A DNA stretch of 23,480 nt from Brucellaceae bacterium (lineage in GTDB: Bacteria > Pseudomonadota > Alphaproteobacteria > Rhizobiales > Rhizobiaceae). Below, in pieces: positions 1 through 8,095 of this stretch (position 1 is its first letter; each line of letters opens with the position of its first letter). The stretch spans positions 1 through 23,480 of the forward strand of contig JAIRVW010000339.1 of NCBI GenBank assembly GCA_031253705.1, read 5' to 3'. Position numbers and translations under genes: made by a program. The notes beneath the pieces were generated by a model. It was given only the letters and a program-made list of their open reading frames with translations. It was not told where the DNA came from and searched no databases.

Positions 1-1
1 T

Positions 2-400
2 CTGATCGTCAACGGCCATGGCGGCAATGCGCCTGCCGGTACTGTTGTGTCTGAGTGGCTGAACCGCAACCGCGATGCCAGCGTCAAAATGCACGATTGG
101 TGGCGCGCACCACAAACCATGGGTAAGGTACTGGAAATTGACAGCCGCGCCTCGCATGCTTCGTGGATGGAAAACTTTCCGTGGACACGACTTGCTGGCG
201 TTCAGCAGCCGGAACATGCGGTAGAGCGCATTGATTTCGGCGCTATGGCACGCGTTGATGCCGGTCGTAAACGTGCGCTCTTGGAGAGCTGCGAAGGCAA
301 TTATCACGGTCTTTTTGAACGCCCGGACGCAGACATGCTGGCGATCTGGGATGTTGCTGTGCGTGAAACCCGCTTTGAACTCGAAAACGGCTGGCACTGA
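2..400 (+). CDS. Creatininase-family amidohydrolase, 3' part
   Basis: The reading frame is open from the first bases of the window, so the gene begins upstream and only its last 132 codons are present. The visible protein opens with LIVNGHGGN, the metal-binding Asn-Gly-His-Gly-Gly-Asn signature of the creatininase (creatinine amidohydrolase) family, whose members are mostly cytoplasmic metal-dependent amidohydrolases acting on cyclic or linear amides. After it come SRASHASWMENFPWTR and a C-terminal acidic/aromatic tail ending in ENGWH. The substrate cannot be told from this fragment. A peptide-type ABC importer starts 107 bases downstream on the same strand, so the enzyme may process an imported amide or lactam. 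A GTG at 47 is an internal codon, not the start, because the metal motif lies before it. Confidence 0.85.
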   Translation: MIVNGHGGNAPAGTVVSEWLNRNRDASVKMHDWWRAPQTMGKVLEIDSRASHASWMENFPWTRLAGVQQPEHAVERIDFGAMARVDAGRKRALLESCEGNYHGLFERPDADMLAIWDVAVRETRFELENGWH

Positions 401-413
401 TAATCAGAAATTT

Positions 414-437
414 CCGGACAGGAGAAATCCCGTCCGG
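414..437 (+). other. Small hairpin with GAAA tetraloop
   Basis: CCGGAC (414-419) pairs with GTCCGG (432-437). Inside it GGA pairs with TCC around a GAAA loop, with one A/C mismatch between the two stems. It starts 14 bases after the creatininase stop codon. There is no T run after it, so it may stop or stabilise the upstream transcript rather than act as a classical intrinsic terminator. Confidence 0.5.
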
Positions 438-451
438 CATTAGAAATAGTT

Positions 452-492
452 AAGCGGATACGGCGGGAGGAAACTGTCCGTTATCCGCTTTT
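452..492 (+). promoter_or_regulatory. Hairpin abutting the permease ribosome-binding site
   Basis: AAGCGGATACGG (452-463) pairs with CCGTTATCCGCTT (478-490) with one bulged base, and a short TTTT run spans 489-492. The Shine-Dalgarno sequence GGGGGAG (493-499) for the permease at 508 begins right after it. The structure could be a weak terminator or attenuator between the creatininase gene and the transporter, or could affect access to the ribosome-binding site. Base pairing is visible; the role is inference. Confidence 0.45.
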
Positions 493-507
493 GGGGGAGC
501 ATAGCTG

Positions 508-1482
508 ATGATTGCATTTATTGTCAGACGCTTATGGCAGGCAGCATTGGTGATGCTTGTCATGTCGCTATTGGTGTTTATGGGGGTCTTTGTCATCGGC
601 AATCCTGTCGATGTGCTGATCTCACCGGATGCGACACAGGAAATCCGTGACAGGGTGATCGCCCAATACGGGCTCGACCTGCCGGTATGGCAGCAATATC
701 TGCAATTCATGAGCAATCTGTTTCACGGCGATTTGGGGCGTTCGTTCGTCTATAATATGCCTGTTTCCGAGCTGATTGCATCACGGCTTCCCGCCACCGC
801 AGAACTGGCTCTGACAGCCGTGTTCATGGCCAGTCTCATCGGCATTCCGCTTGGTATTTATGCCGGTTACAAGCCGGACAGCTGGGCATCCAAAATCATT
901 ATGGCACTGTCTATTCTCGGTTTTTCCGTTCCGACCTTCTGGATCGGGCTGATGCTGATTATGGTTTTTGCCGTGCAGCTTGGCATCATGCCGGCAGGCG
1001 GACGCGGTGCCACGGTTTCCGTGCTGGGCGTTCCTGTCAGCTTCCTCACCCTTGACGGTCTGCATCATCTGGCACTGCCCGCCATCAACCTCTCACTGTT
1101 CAAATTATCGCTGATGATCCGTCTTGCCGCATCCGGCACGCGTGAAATCATGCTGACCGATACGATCAAATTTGCCCGTGCCGCCGGTATTAACGAGCGC
1201 ACAATCCTGCGCCGTCATGTGCTGCGCCTCATCTCCATTCCGCTTGTGACCGTATTCGGTCTGGAACTCGGCTCAACCGTTGCTTTCGCCGTTGTCACCG
1301 AGACGATCTATTCATGGCCGGGTCTTGGCAAGCTGATCATTGACAGTATCACCTCGCTCGACCGTCCGGTGATGGTCGCCTATCTGATGCTGGTTTCTCT
1401 GCTTTTCATCACGATTAATCTGATTGTGGATCTGTCCTATGCCGTGCTTGATCCGCGCATGCGTCAGGGAGGTGGCAAATAA
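508..1482 (+). CDS. Peptide-type ABC transporter permease (DppB/OppB family)
   Basis: This 324-residue inner-membrane protein is the first of two permease subunits of an oligopeptide/nickel-class ABC importer. It has an N-terminal helix (about residues 9-30), an extracytoplasmic region with the family's typical QYGLDLP..QQY pattern, and then a block of five hydrophobic segments from about residue 100. The EAA loop that docks on the ATPase is visible as ARAAGINERTILRRHVLR. The C-terminus DLSYAVLDPRMR is the usual DppB ending. The ATG is set by GGGGGAG eight bases upstream. The stop overlaps the next start (TAATG), so the genes are translationally coupled. Substrate is unknown; peptides, opines or glutathione-like molecules are all handled by this family. 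No solute-binding protein gene follows, so it probably lies upstream of the window. Confidence 0.93.
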   Translation: MIAFIVRRLWQAALVMLVMSLLVFMGVFVIGNPVDVLISPDATQEIRDRVIAQYGLDLPVWQQYLQFMSNLFHGDLGRSFVYNMPVSELIASRLPATAELALTAVFMASLIGIPLGIYAGYKPDSWASKIIMALSILGFSVPTFWIGLMLIMVFAVQLGIMPAGGRGATVSVLGVPVSFLTLDGLHHLALPAINLSLFKLSLMIRLAASGTREIMLTDTIKFARAAGINERTILRRHVLRLISIPLVTVFGLELGSTVAFAVVTETIYSWPGLGKLIIDSITSLDRPVMVAYLMLVSLLFITINLIVDLSYAVLDPRMRQGGGK

Positions 1483-2363
1483 TGTCATTGCTCAACAGCA
1501 GATCATTACAATTCTGGTCAGAATTCAAACGCCATCCGGTACCGGTTATTGCCGCTCTCGTGGTGCTGATCATTATCTTGCTGGCCGTCTTTGCACCGCT
1601 GATTGCACCGCAGGATCCTTATGATCTTTCCAGCCTTGTGCTGAGAGACGGACGCCGTGCACCCGGTTATATCGGTCAGGGCGGCTATACCCATATTCTG
1701 GGAACCGACGGACAAGGGCGCGATCTCTTCTCCGCCATTCTGTATGGCTTGCGCATTTCGCTGGAAATGGGCTTGCTCGCCGGTGCGATTGCCTTTGCCA
1801 TTGGCGCATTGGTCGGCTCAACGGCAGCCTATGTCGGCGGTCGTTTTGAAGCTTTCATCATGCGCGTCATCGACCTTCAGCTCTCCTTTCCGGCCATTCT
1901 GCTGGCCTTTGTGGTCGCAGCTTTGCTCGGACAAGGCAAAAGCCAGCTGATTATCGCTCTGGTCTTTTCGCAATATGCCTATTTTGTGCGCACTGCTCAT
2001 GGTGCGGCGGCAGCCGAGCGCAACAAAGACTATGTGGAAGCAGCCCTTTCCGTACCGATGAGCGGCTGGTTCATTGTCACCCGCCACATCCTGCCAAATG
2101 CTCTGCCGCCGCTGATCGTGGTTGCAACCATGCAGGTCGCCTCGGCAATTTCTCTGGAAGCAACGCTGTCTTTCTTAGGCGTTGGCCTGCCGCCGACAGA
2201 ACCGTCACTCGGCATGCTCATCTCCAACGGCTTTCAGTATTTGCTGTCCGGCCGTTACTGGATTTCGATTTATCCGGGCGTTGCACTGATCATTCTCATC
2301 ATGGCGATCAATCTTGTTGGTGATCAGATCCGCGACCAGCTTAATCCGAGGTTGAACAAATGA
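1482..2363 (+). CDS. Peptide-type ABC transporter permease (DppC/OppC family)
   Basis: This is the second permease of the same importer, 293 residues. It has the family's N-terminal membrane helix (about residues 20-42) followed by the GTDGQGRDLFSAILYGLR motif that marks the OppC/DppC N-terminal domain boundary, then five further hydrophobic segments. The cytoplasmic EAA loop reads EAALSVPMSGWFIVTRHILP, followed by the typical EATLSFLGVGLPP. The C-terminus GDQIRDQLNPRL is also typical. The ATG overlaps the previous stop by one base and its own stop overlaps the next ATG by four bases, which points to a single transcript and fixed subunit ratios. Confidence 0.93.
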   Translation: MSLLNSRSLQFWSEFKRHPVPVIAALVVLIIILLAVFAPLIAPQDPYDLSSLVLRDGRRAPGYIGQGGYTHILGTDGQGRDLFSAILYGLRISLEMGLLAGAIAFAIGALVGSTAAYVGGRFEAFIMRVIDLQLSFPAILLAFVVAALLGQGKSQLIIALVFSQYAYFVRTAHGAAAAERNKDYVEAALSVPMSGWFIVTRHILPNALPPLIVVATMQVASAISLEATLSFLGVGLPPTEPSLGMLISNGFQYLLSGRYWISIYPGVALIILIMAINLVGDQIRDQLNPRLNK

Positions 2364-4039
2364 CAGCTCATCTTCTTGAAGTCACCGATCTGCACACGCA
2401 TTTCGAAGCCCGCGCCGGTACGGTCAAATCTGTCGATGGTGTTTCCTTTTATCTCGACCGTGGCGAAATTCTGGGGCTGGTCGGGGAATCCGGTTCCGGC
2501 AAATCCATCACCGGTTTTTCCCTGATTGGTCTGATCGACAAACCGGGGCGCATCGTGCAAGGCTCTGTCAAACTGGAAGGCCATGAACTTGTCGGTTTGA
2601 GTGAAAGCGAGTTGCGCAAATTGCGCGGCCGTGAAATCTCGATGGTCTTTCAGGACCCGATGATGACGCTCAATCCGGTGCTCACCGTTCTCGACCAGAT
2701 GACACTGGCACTGCGCGCGCATGAGACCATCTCGGACAGCGATGCCCGTAAACGTTGCGTGGAAGCGCTTCGCCGTGTGCGCATTGTTGATCCGGAGCAT
2801 AAGGTTGATTTCTATCCGCATCAGTTTTCCGGTGGTATGCGCCAGCGCGTGGCGATTGCTATTGCCCTGCTGCACAATCCGAAAGTAGTGATTGCGGATG
2901 AACCGACCACAGCGCTTGACGTATCCGTACAGGCAGAAATTCTGACCGAAGTAAAAGCACTGGTCGCCGAGCTCGGCATTTCGATGATCTGGATCAGCCA
3001 TGATCTGGCAACCGTTGCCTCGATTTCAAAACGTATCGCCGTGATGAAGTCGGGCAAGATTGTCGAAACCGGCCCCGCTTCCGAAGTGCTGAAAGCACCG
3101 AGCCATCCTTATACACAAGGTCTGCTTGATGCCCTGCCGTCCCGCTCCAAGCCGGGGCAGATGCTGGGTAAACCATCTGCTGAAGAAGAAGTCTCTTTCA
3201 GTGATGCTGCACCGGCAACTGAATCCGTGCCGGACTTTGTAACCGTGCGAAATGCGGTCAAACGTTTTGAATGGAAAAGCGATGTCTGGAGCAGGCTCGG
3301 CCAGAAAATCGGTCTGCTCAAACCACGCAAACCGGTCATTGCTGTCAATCACGTCAATCTGACCATCGCCCGAGGGGAGGCGCTAGGGCTGGTCGGAGAA
3401 TCCGGATCAGGTAAATCAACGCTCGGCCGCATGGTCTGCGGGATTTATCAGCCGACTGAGGGGGAGATCCGTCTATCCGGCCAGCCTGTCATGTCTGACT
3501 ATGTGCACGGGCGCAAACTGACAACCAAAATCCAGATGATTTTTCAGGACCCGTTTGCGTCACTTGATCCGCGCCGTACCATCGGCCAGTCCATTGCAGA
3601 AGGGCCGATTGCCCATGGTCTGACCGGCAAAAGCGAAGCCCGTGCCTATGTGTCACACTGGCTGAAAGCGGTGAGCCTTGATCCGGCTTTTGCTGATCGT
3701 TATCCGCACCAGTTTTCCGGTGGTCAGCGTCAGCGTATCGCCATTGCCCGTGCATTGGCGATGAAACCGGAGGTGATTGTTTGCGATGAACCGGTGGCCT
3801 CGCTTGATGTATCCATTCAGGCGCAAATTCTCAATTTGCTGCTGCGGTTGCGCAAAGAACTGAATCTGACATTGCTGTTCATCAGCCATGATCTGTCGGT
3901 TGTGCGCCATCTCTGTGACCGCATTATCGTTATGCATCACGGCAAAATTGTTGAAGAAGGCATGGCTGAAACCATTTTTGAAGCGCCACAGCAGCCCTAT
4001 ACAAAAATGCTGCTGGATGCCATTCCGAAACTGGCTTAA
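2360..4039 (+). CDS. Dual-domain ABC ATPase (DppD-DppF type fusion)
   Basis: At 559 residues this polypeptide carries both nucleotide-binding domains of the importer. Domain 1 has Walker A GESGSGKS (42-49), signature FSGGMRQR (156-163) and Walker [10 protein letters not shown] (179-187). Domain 2 has Walker A at about 346-353, FSGGQRQR (452-459) and CDEPVASLD (475-483). A Ser/Glu/Ala/Pro-rich linker of about 30 residues (262-292) separates the halves. All catalytic motifs look intact in both. The C-terminal cysteine-rich tail found in many separate DppD/DppF proteins is absent from both halves, unlike the two ATPases encoded at 6101-8087. The ATG overlaps the permease stop (ATGA). A strong hairpin 18 bases after the stop probably ends the transcript. 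Confidence 0.94.
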   Translation: MTAHLLEVTDLHTHFEARAGTVKSVDGVSFYLDRGEILGLVGESGSGKSITGFSLIGLIDKPGRIVQGSVKLEGHELVGLSESELRKLRGREISMVFQDPMMTLNPVLTVLDQMTLALRAHETISDSDARKRCVEALRRVRIVDPEHKVDFYPHQFSGGMRQRVAIAIALLHNPKVVIADEPTTALDVSVQAEILTEVKALVAELGISMIWISHDLATVASISKRIAVMKSGKIVETGPASEVLKAPSHPYTQGLLDALPSRSKPGQMLGKPSAEEEVSFSDAAPATESVPDFVTVRNAVKRFEWKSDVWSRLGQKIGLLKPRKPVIAVNHVNLTIARGEALGLVGESGSGKSTLGRMVCGIYQPTEGEIRLSGQPVMSDYVHGRKLTTKIQMIFQDPFASLDPRRTIGQSIAEGPIAHGLTGKSEARAYVSHWLKAVSLDPAFADRYPHQFSGGQRQRIAIARALAMKPEVIVCDEPVASLDVSIQAQILNLLLRLRKELNLTLLFISHDLSVVRHLCDRIIVMHHGKIVEEGMAETIFEAPQQPYTKMLLDAIPKLA

Positions 4040-4057
4040 GCGCAGAATACCTGCCAC

Positions 4058-4095
4058 TTTATACAGCGCGACACGTTAAAGCCGCGCTGTATAAA
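4058..4095 (+). terminator. 13-bp hairpin after the first transporter operon
   Basis: TTTATACAGCGCG (4058-4070) is perfectly complementary to CGCGCTGTATAAA (4083-4095) around a 12-base loop. It lies 18 bases after the dual-ATPase stop. There is no clean T run 3' of it, but the position and stem strength make transcript end or 3' protection the likely role. Confidence 0.65.
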
Positions 4096-4145
4096 TAACC
4101 AGTAAAAACGGCTGATGCTGTATTGTGATCGTAAAGGAGATGCCT

Positions 4146-4448
4146 TTGAAAAATCTGATGTTTTTCAGTCTTCTGACCTTCTTTGTACTCGTCACCGGCT
4201 TTTTCAACCTGCTGCTGAATCCTGCGCCTTCGCAATATCCGTCCATCGGCGGCGGTGGTTATGATCTGTCCGGCTTTGTCTATACGCTGTGTCTGCTGCT
4301 GTTTACCTGTCTCTGGTCAATCATCCTGCTGATTGCCAGCCAGCTTGTCAAAAAACCGGTAACAGCGCGCCAGCTCTTCACGCTGGCCATGATCAGCGCA
4401 GTGACATTTATCATCTCGCTGCTGCTCTATCGCGATCATCTGCAATAA
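4146..4448 (+). CDS. Small three-helix membrane protein of unknown function
   Basis: I do not recognise this 100-residue protein. It is strongly hydrophobic with three probable membrane helices (about residues 5-24, 45-67 and 75-95), a Gly-rich stretch IGGGGYD after the first helix, a KKPVTARQ loop that suggests a cytoplasmic side, and a short charged tail YRDHLQ. The start is best placed at a TTG (4146), because AAAGGAG (4133-4139) sits six bases before it. A GTG at 4125 and an ATG at 4140 in the same frame lie before or on that site. It stands alone between two hairpins, so it is probably transcribed separately from the transporter genes on either side. No function is assigned. Confidence 0.6.
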   Translation: MKNLMFFSLLTFFVLVTGFFNLLLNPAPSQYPSIGGGGYDLSGFVYTLCLLLFTCLWSIILLIASQLVKKPVTARQLFTLAMISAVTFIISLLLYRDHLQ

Positions 4449-4450
4449 AG

Positions 4451-4489
4451 TTCTTGCGCGCCTGTGCGACAAACAAAGGCGCGCAAGAA
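4451..4489. terminator. Bidirectional terminator between convergent genes
   Basis: TTCTTGCGCGCCT (4451-4463) is perfectly complementary to AGGCGCGCAAGAA (4477-4489) around a 13-base loop. It sits between the stop of the small membrane protein (4448) and the stop of the minus-strand fusion enzyme (4497). T-rich DNA follows on each strand (ATTTTA on +, CTTTATT on -), so it can serve both genes. Confidence 0.75.
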
Positions 4490-4496
4490 TTACATT

Positions 4497-6044
4497 TTAG
4501 TCTAAACGTGTGCTGACTTTGCACAGGAAGCACAATTCAGTATGCGCCGGAGAGGTCAGGCTGGCGAAAATAATCGCACCGTCATAAGGCATCACAATAT
4601 CGCGGCCATCCGCACGCTTGCCGATCACTTCACCCTGTTTCACAGCCTCGCCGGTAACAAAGCGCTTCACCAGCTGATCCTCATCATGATCGGCCAGAAT
4701 AGCATCGCAGATTTCCAGAACACGCGGAGCTTGCGGTTTCTGCGCTGTATTTTTGATCATGCCAAGCGCGGCCAGGCCATTGATCACGCAATCATAACCA
4801 ACCTGCGGACCGTTCGGATCAAGATGCTGGCCGCATTCAACGGTCACACCATAACCACCGGCAAAACGCATATATTCCGTGGTGCCGATGCCGTGCAGCG
4901 AGGACAGGCCTTCGGTTACACCAGCTTCACGTTTCTGCTTCAAAGCCTTCTCGTGGGCAGGCAGCCAGCCATGTACCAGCAACGACAAGTTCAGTGCCTT
5001 TGCCAGCTTACTTTCTGCAGTTTCATGGGCAAAGGGTTCCAGTGCTCCGTGATTATCCTGCGGACCGAACAGAGCAAAAGCCTCGCCTTCCGAGCCAAAA
5101 GAATGCAGATCAATCAGCACATCATGGGCACGGAGCAGCGGGCAAATGACATTAGCAACACGGTCTTCATTATCCTGCGGGATCGCGCTTTCCGAAAGAT
5201 TGCGGTTGAAGTTGCGGTCACCGATACGGGTATTGTTGCGGAAGGCCAGACCATTGACCACGGGCACAAACGTCACCTGACCGCATTCCAGCTCGCGCTG
5301 GCCGCTGCGGAATTCACTGATCAGACGACTGATCGCATAAGGGCCTGACGGCTCATTGCCATGCACCGAACCGGTAACGATCAGGCGCGGGCCCGGTTTC
5401 AGACCATGGAATGTAACGGTCTCAATAGATTTGGGCGGATTGGTCACCAATGGCGCCAATGGTTTCACCACATCATTGATCGAAGAAATATCAATCACCA
5501 TCCCCGGACGGACACGACGTGCCAGTTCCATCAGATGTTCATGAGCGACCACCACACAGCCCGCAGTGCCGCTATAATCCGGCCGTGCCGTATGCATGAA
5601 AATGGCCGAACCACCGCTTGCATCCGGCAGAGCATCATTCCAGCCAACCGGAATAATCAGATCAAACAGGCGCTCGCCGCGACGTGACGGTTGCGTTTCG
5701 TCGGTTTCAAACACCAACTGATTATAGAAAGGGCTGTCCGTATCTTCCACCCAGCGGTAATTTTCCGGCTTTGGCAAAAACGGAAAGTCAAAGCCGCGTG
5801 GTTCATCGCCAAAAACCTCAGGATCATAGAAACCATAGCGCAGCGGATGACGTCCGCGCGGGGTTTTGCCGTCCCCTTCCCGCTTCAGTTGCGGATCAAC
5901 CAGACCATTGCGGCCAATCGCACATTTGACTGTCCAGTCATCAATGGTCAGCAAACCAATATGCGGATTTTGCGGGTCTTGTCCGGTGCGCACAACAATT
6001 GTCGGCTGCTCAAGGGTTCCGACCATAAACGGATTTTGGCTCAT
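4497..6044 (-). CDS. YkuD L,D-transpeptidase-fold / M14 aspartoacylase-type fusion hydrolase
   Basis: This 515-residue protein joins two enzyme modules. Residues about 12-187 resemble the cytosolic-looking YkuD (L,D-transpeptidase-fold) group, with KREGDGKTPRG and then GSAIFMHTARPDYSGTAGCV; the presumed catalytic residues are His151, Ser158 and Cys163. Residues about 205-435 form an M14 zinc hydrolase of the AstE/aspartoacylase type: the HGNE zinc motif gives His228 and Glu231, DLH gives His314, VECG gives Glu403, and DRNFNR is the substrate-binding stretch. The last 75 residues resemble the beta-rich C-terminal tail of that family. There is no signal peptide, so it should act in the cytoplasm on imported peptides. 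The ATG at 6044 is chosen, with CAGG nine bases before it; an in-frame ATG at 6128 would add 28 unconserved-looking residues and overlap the ATPase gene. It is the last gene of the LysR-flanked transporter operon. Reaction specificity is inference. Confidence 0.85.
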   Translation of the reverse strand: MSQNPFMVGTLEQPTIVVRTGQDPQNPHIGLLTIDDWTVKCAIGRNGLVDPQLKREGDGKTPRGRHPLRYGFYDPEVFGDEPRGFDFPFLPKPENYRWVEDTDSPFYNQLVFETDETQPSRRGERLFDLIIPVGWNDALPDASGGSAIFMHTARPDYSGTAGCVVVAHEHLMELARRVRPGMVIDISSINDVVKPLAPLVTNPPKSIETVTFHGLKPGPRLIVTGSVHGNEPSGPYAISRLISEFRSGQRELECGQVTFVPVVNGLAFRNNTRIGDRNFNRNLSESAIPQDNEDRVANVICPLLRAHDVLIDLHSFGSEGEAFALFGPQDNHGALEPFAHETAESKLAKALNLSLLVHGWLPAHEKALKQKREAGVTEGLSSLHGIGTTEYMRFAGGYGVTVECGQHLDPNGPQVGYDCVINGLAALGMIKNTAQKPQAPRVLEICDAILADHDEDQLVKRFVTGEAVKQGEVIGKRADGRDIVMPYDGAIIFASLTSPAHTELCFLCKVSTRLD

Positions 6045-6100
6045 TCTGTTTAACCTGTTCTGAGGTTTATAAGGAATTACGGAGGTGCGTTCCTGCGGGA

Positions 6101-7114
6101 TCAGAAAGCGCTCTCCAGCAAATGACAACGGGCACGATGCGACGGTTCTGTTCCTGCTCTGGTAAAGTCAGGAATATCGCCCTGACGGCAGGCATCAAAA
6201 GCGGAAGGGCAGCGCGGATTAAAGGCACAACCCAACGGCGGTTTGAGCGGTGACGGGGCTTCTCCCTGCATCCGGCGCGGCTTTCTTTCCGCCGCCAGCG
6301 GATCGGGAATAGAAGCGATCAGCGCCTGCGTATAGGGATGCAGCGGATTGGTGAAAATATCACTCCATATCCCCTCTTCCACAATTCGTCCCAGATACAT
6401 CACGGCAATGCGGTCGCTCATATGTTCAACCACGCCCAGATCATGAGAGATCATCAACAGCGCAATGCCCAGCTCATCTTTGAGCTCCAGCAGCAGATTG
6501 ATAATCTGCGCGCGGATCGACACATCAAGCGCGGAAACCGGCTCGTCACAGACCAGCAGTTTCGGCTCAACGATCAGGGCACGGGCAATGCAGATGCGCT
6601 GGCGCTGTCCGCCGGAAAATTCGTGCGGTTTACGGTCGGCCGCTTCCGGTTTCATGCCAACCTTGGTCAGCATATCAACCACACGCGCTTCGATCTCCGC
6701 TTTATCCTTCATGCCATGCAAACGCAAAGGCGCCGCCAGTGCATCGCGCACGGAACGGCGCGGATTGAGCGAAGCAAACGGATCCTGAAACACCATCTGC
6801 ACATTGCGCGCCTGAGCGAGCGGATCATTTTTCACTGCGCTCGGCACATCCTGCCCAGCCACATGGACTGAGCCGGATGTATAAGGCACCAGCCCCATAA
6901 TCGCGCTGGCCAGTGTTGATTTTCCGCAACCGCTTTCACCGACAAGGCCGAGGCACTCACCGGCGCGGATGGACAGGTCAACGCCGTTCACCGCTTTCAG
7001 GGTCTTTTTCCGGAAGCCCTCACGCACCGTATAATGAATTTTCAGGTCGCGCACGGCCAGCACTTCATCCGTGTGCGCTTCCTGTGCACAAGCAAAAGAA
7101 ACCTGTTCAGTCAT
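6101..7114 (-). CDS. Peptide ABC transporter ATPase (DppF/OppF family)
   Basis: This 337-residue cytoplasmic ATPase energises the importer encoded at 8096-9908. It shows Walker A GESGCGKS (59-66), signature FSGGQRQR (166-173), Walker B with CDEPVSALD (189-197) and the switch histidine in MISHDLGVVEH. The C-terminal oligopeptide-transporter extension is complete, with four cysteines in CAFNPRCPSAFDAC and a later ARCHL; in some Opp/Dpp ATPases such cysteines hold an iron-sulfur cluster. The start at 7114 overlaps the upstream ATPase stop by eight bases. The fusion hydrolase begins 56 bases after its stop. Confidence 0.93.
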   Translation of the reverse strand: MTEQVSFACAQEAHTDEVLAVRDLKIHYTVREGFRKKTLKAVNGVDLSIRAGECLGLVGESGCGKSTLASAIMGLVPYTSGSVHVAGQDVPSAVKNDPLAQARNVQMVFQDPFASLNPRRSVRDALAAPLRLHGMKDKAEIEARVVDMLTKVGMKPEAADRKPHEFSGGQRQRICIARALIVEPKLLVCDEPVSALDVSIRAQIINLLLELKDELGIALLMISHDLGVVEHMSDRIAVMYLGRIVEEGIWSDIFTNPLHPYTQALIASIPDPLAAERKPRRMQGEAPSPLKPPLGCAFNPRCPSAFDACRQGDIPDFTRAGTEPSHRARCHLLESAF

Positions 7115-8087
7115 GATGATAGCACCTGATTGTACTTGAACCTTCCAGCGCGGTTACCGGCGGCATAAGTGTTCTGCATTCATCCGTGGCACGCGGACAA
7201 CGCGAGGCGAAACCACAGGCATTGTCGCGCTCCAGCAAGCCCGGCACCACACCTTTGATCTCGGTCAGCTTTTTGCGTCCTTCCTGCAAACGCCGTCCGA
7301 GAAGCGGCAGAGACGCCACCAGCCCGCGCGTATAAGGATGGCGCGGATCGGTGAAAATCTGCGAAGCCGGACGCTGTTCTACAATATGACCCGCATACAT
7401 CACCGCCACACGGTCACACATGCGTGCAACCAGTCCCAGATCATGGCTGATCATCAGCACTGCCGTCCCGCGAGCTTTACACAGCTCCAAAATCAGCTCG
7501 ACAATCTCCGCCTGAATGGTCACATCCAGCGCCGTTGTCGGCTCATCGGCAATCAGCAGCGCCGGATCGCAGGCCAGCGCAATGGCAATCATCACACGCT
7601 GGCGCATACCGCCGGACAACTGGTGCGGATAATCTTTGATGCGCCGCTCAGGGCTCGGCACCTGCACCTGTTCCAGTGCTTCAATGGCTTTCAGCCGTGC
7701 CTGTCGCACCGACATGCCTTTATGCAGCACAAACATTTCGCCGATCTGATCACCGATGGTCATCAGCGGGTTGAGCGAGGTCATCGGCTCCTGAAAAATC
7801 ATCGCCACGCGGTCACCGCGCAGACGCCGCATATCTCTGTTAGAAAGCCGGTTAATATCCTGCCCTTCCAGCAGCACCTGCCCCTGCGTCACATGCAAAG
7901 GCGGCCGCAGCAATCCCGCAATGGTCAGGGCGCTCAGGCTTTTGCCGCAGCCGGATTCCCCCACCAGACCGAAGACTTCACCGGCCTGAATAGAGAAGTT
8001 CATCTGACTGACGGCGGGATAATTCTGCTCTTTATGCCGCAAAGCGATGGAAAGATTATCCAGTTGCAAAATCGGTTGATCAGACAT
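7107..8087 (-). CDS. Peptide ABC transporter ATPase (DppD/OppD family)
   Basis: This is the second ATPase subunit, 326 residues, forming a heterodimer with the product of 6101-7114. Motifs in order are Walker A GESGCGKS (43-50), [11 protein letters not shown]-loop, signature LSGGMRQR (157-164), Walker [13 protein letters not shown] (177-188) and [11 protein letters not shown]. The C-terminal tail carries the four-cysteine pattern [15 protein letters not shown] plus IRCYHH. GGGAGG precedes the ATG. The gene starts nine bases after the DppC-type permease stop and overlaps the next ATPase, so the transporter genes form one tight unit. Confidence 0.93.
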   Translation of the reverse strand: MSDQPILQLDNLSIALRHKEQNYPAVSQMNFSIQAGEVFGLVGESGCGKSLSALTIAGLLRPPLHVTQGQVLLEGQDINRLSNRDMRRLRGDRVAMIFQEPMTSLNPLMTIGDQIGEMFVLHKGMSVRQARLKAIEALEQVQVPSPERRIKDYPHQLSGGMRQRVMIAIALACDPALLIADEPTTALDVTIQAEIVELILELCKARGTAVLMISHDLGLVARMCDRVAVMYAGHIVEQRPASQIFTDPRHPYTRGLVASLPLLGRRLQEGRKKLTEIKGVVPGLLERDNACGFASRCPRATDECRTLMPPVTALEGSSTIRCYHHD

Positions 8088-8095
8088 CAGCGTTT

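Noticed and set aside
2324..3001. A 225-codon open frame on the - strand
   Set aside because: It is antisense to the first half of the dual ATPase, which has complete Walker and signature motifs.
4542..5348. A 268-codon open frame on the + strand
   Set aside because: It is antisense to the fusion hydrolase, whose catalytic motifs are intact in the minus frame; no ribosome-binding site or domain is visible.
6045..6128. N-terminal extension of the fusion hydrolase from an ATG at 6128
   Set aside because: The added 28 residues overlap the ATPase gene end, resemble no part of the YkuD family, and the ATG at 6044 has a usable upstream site.
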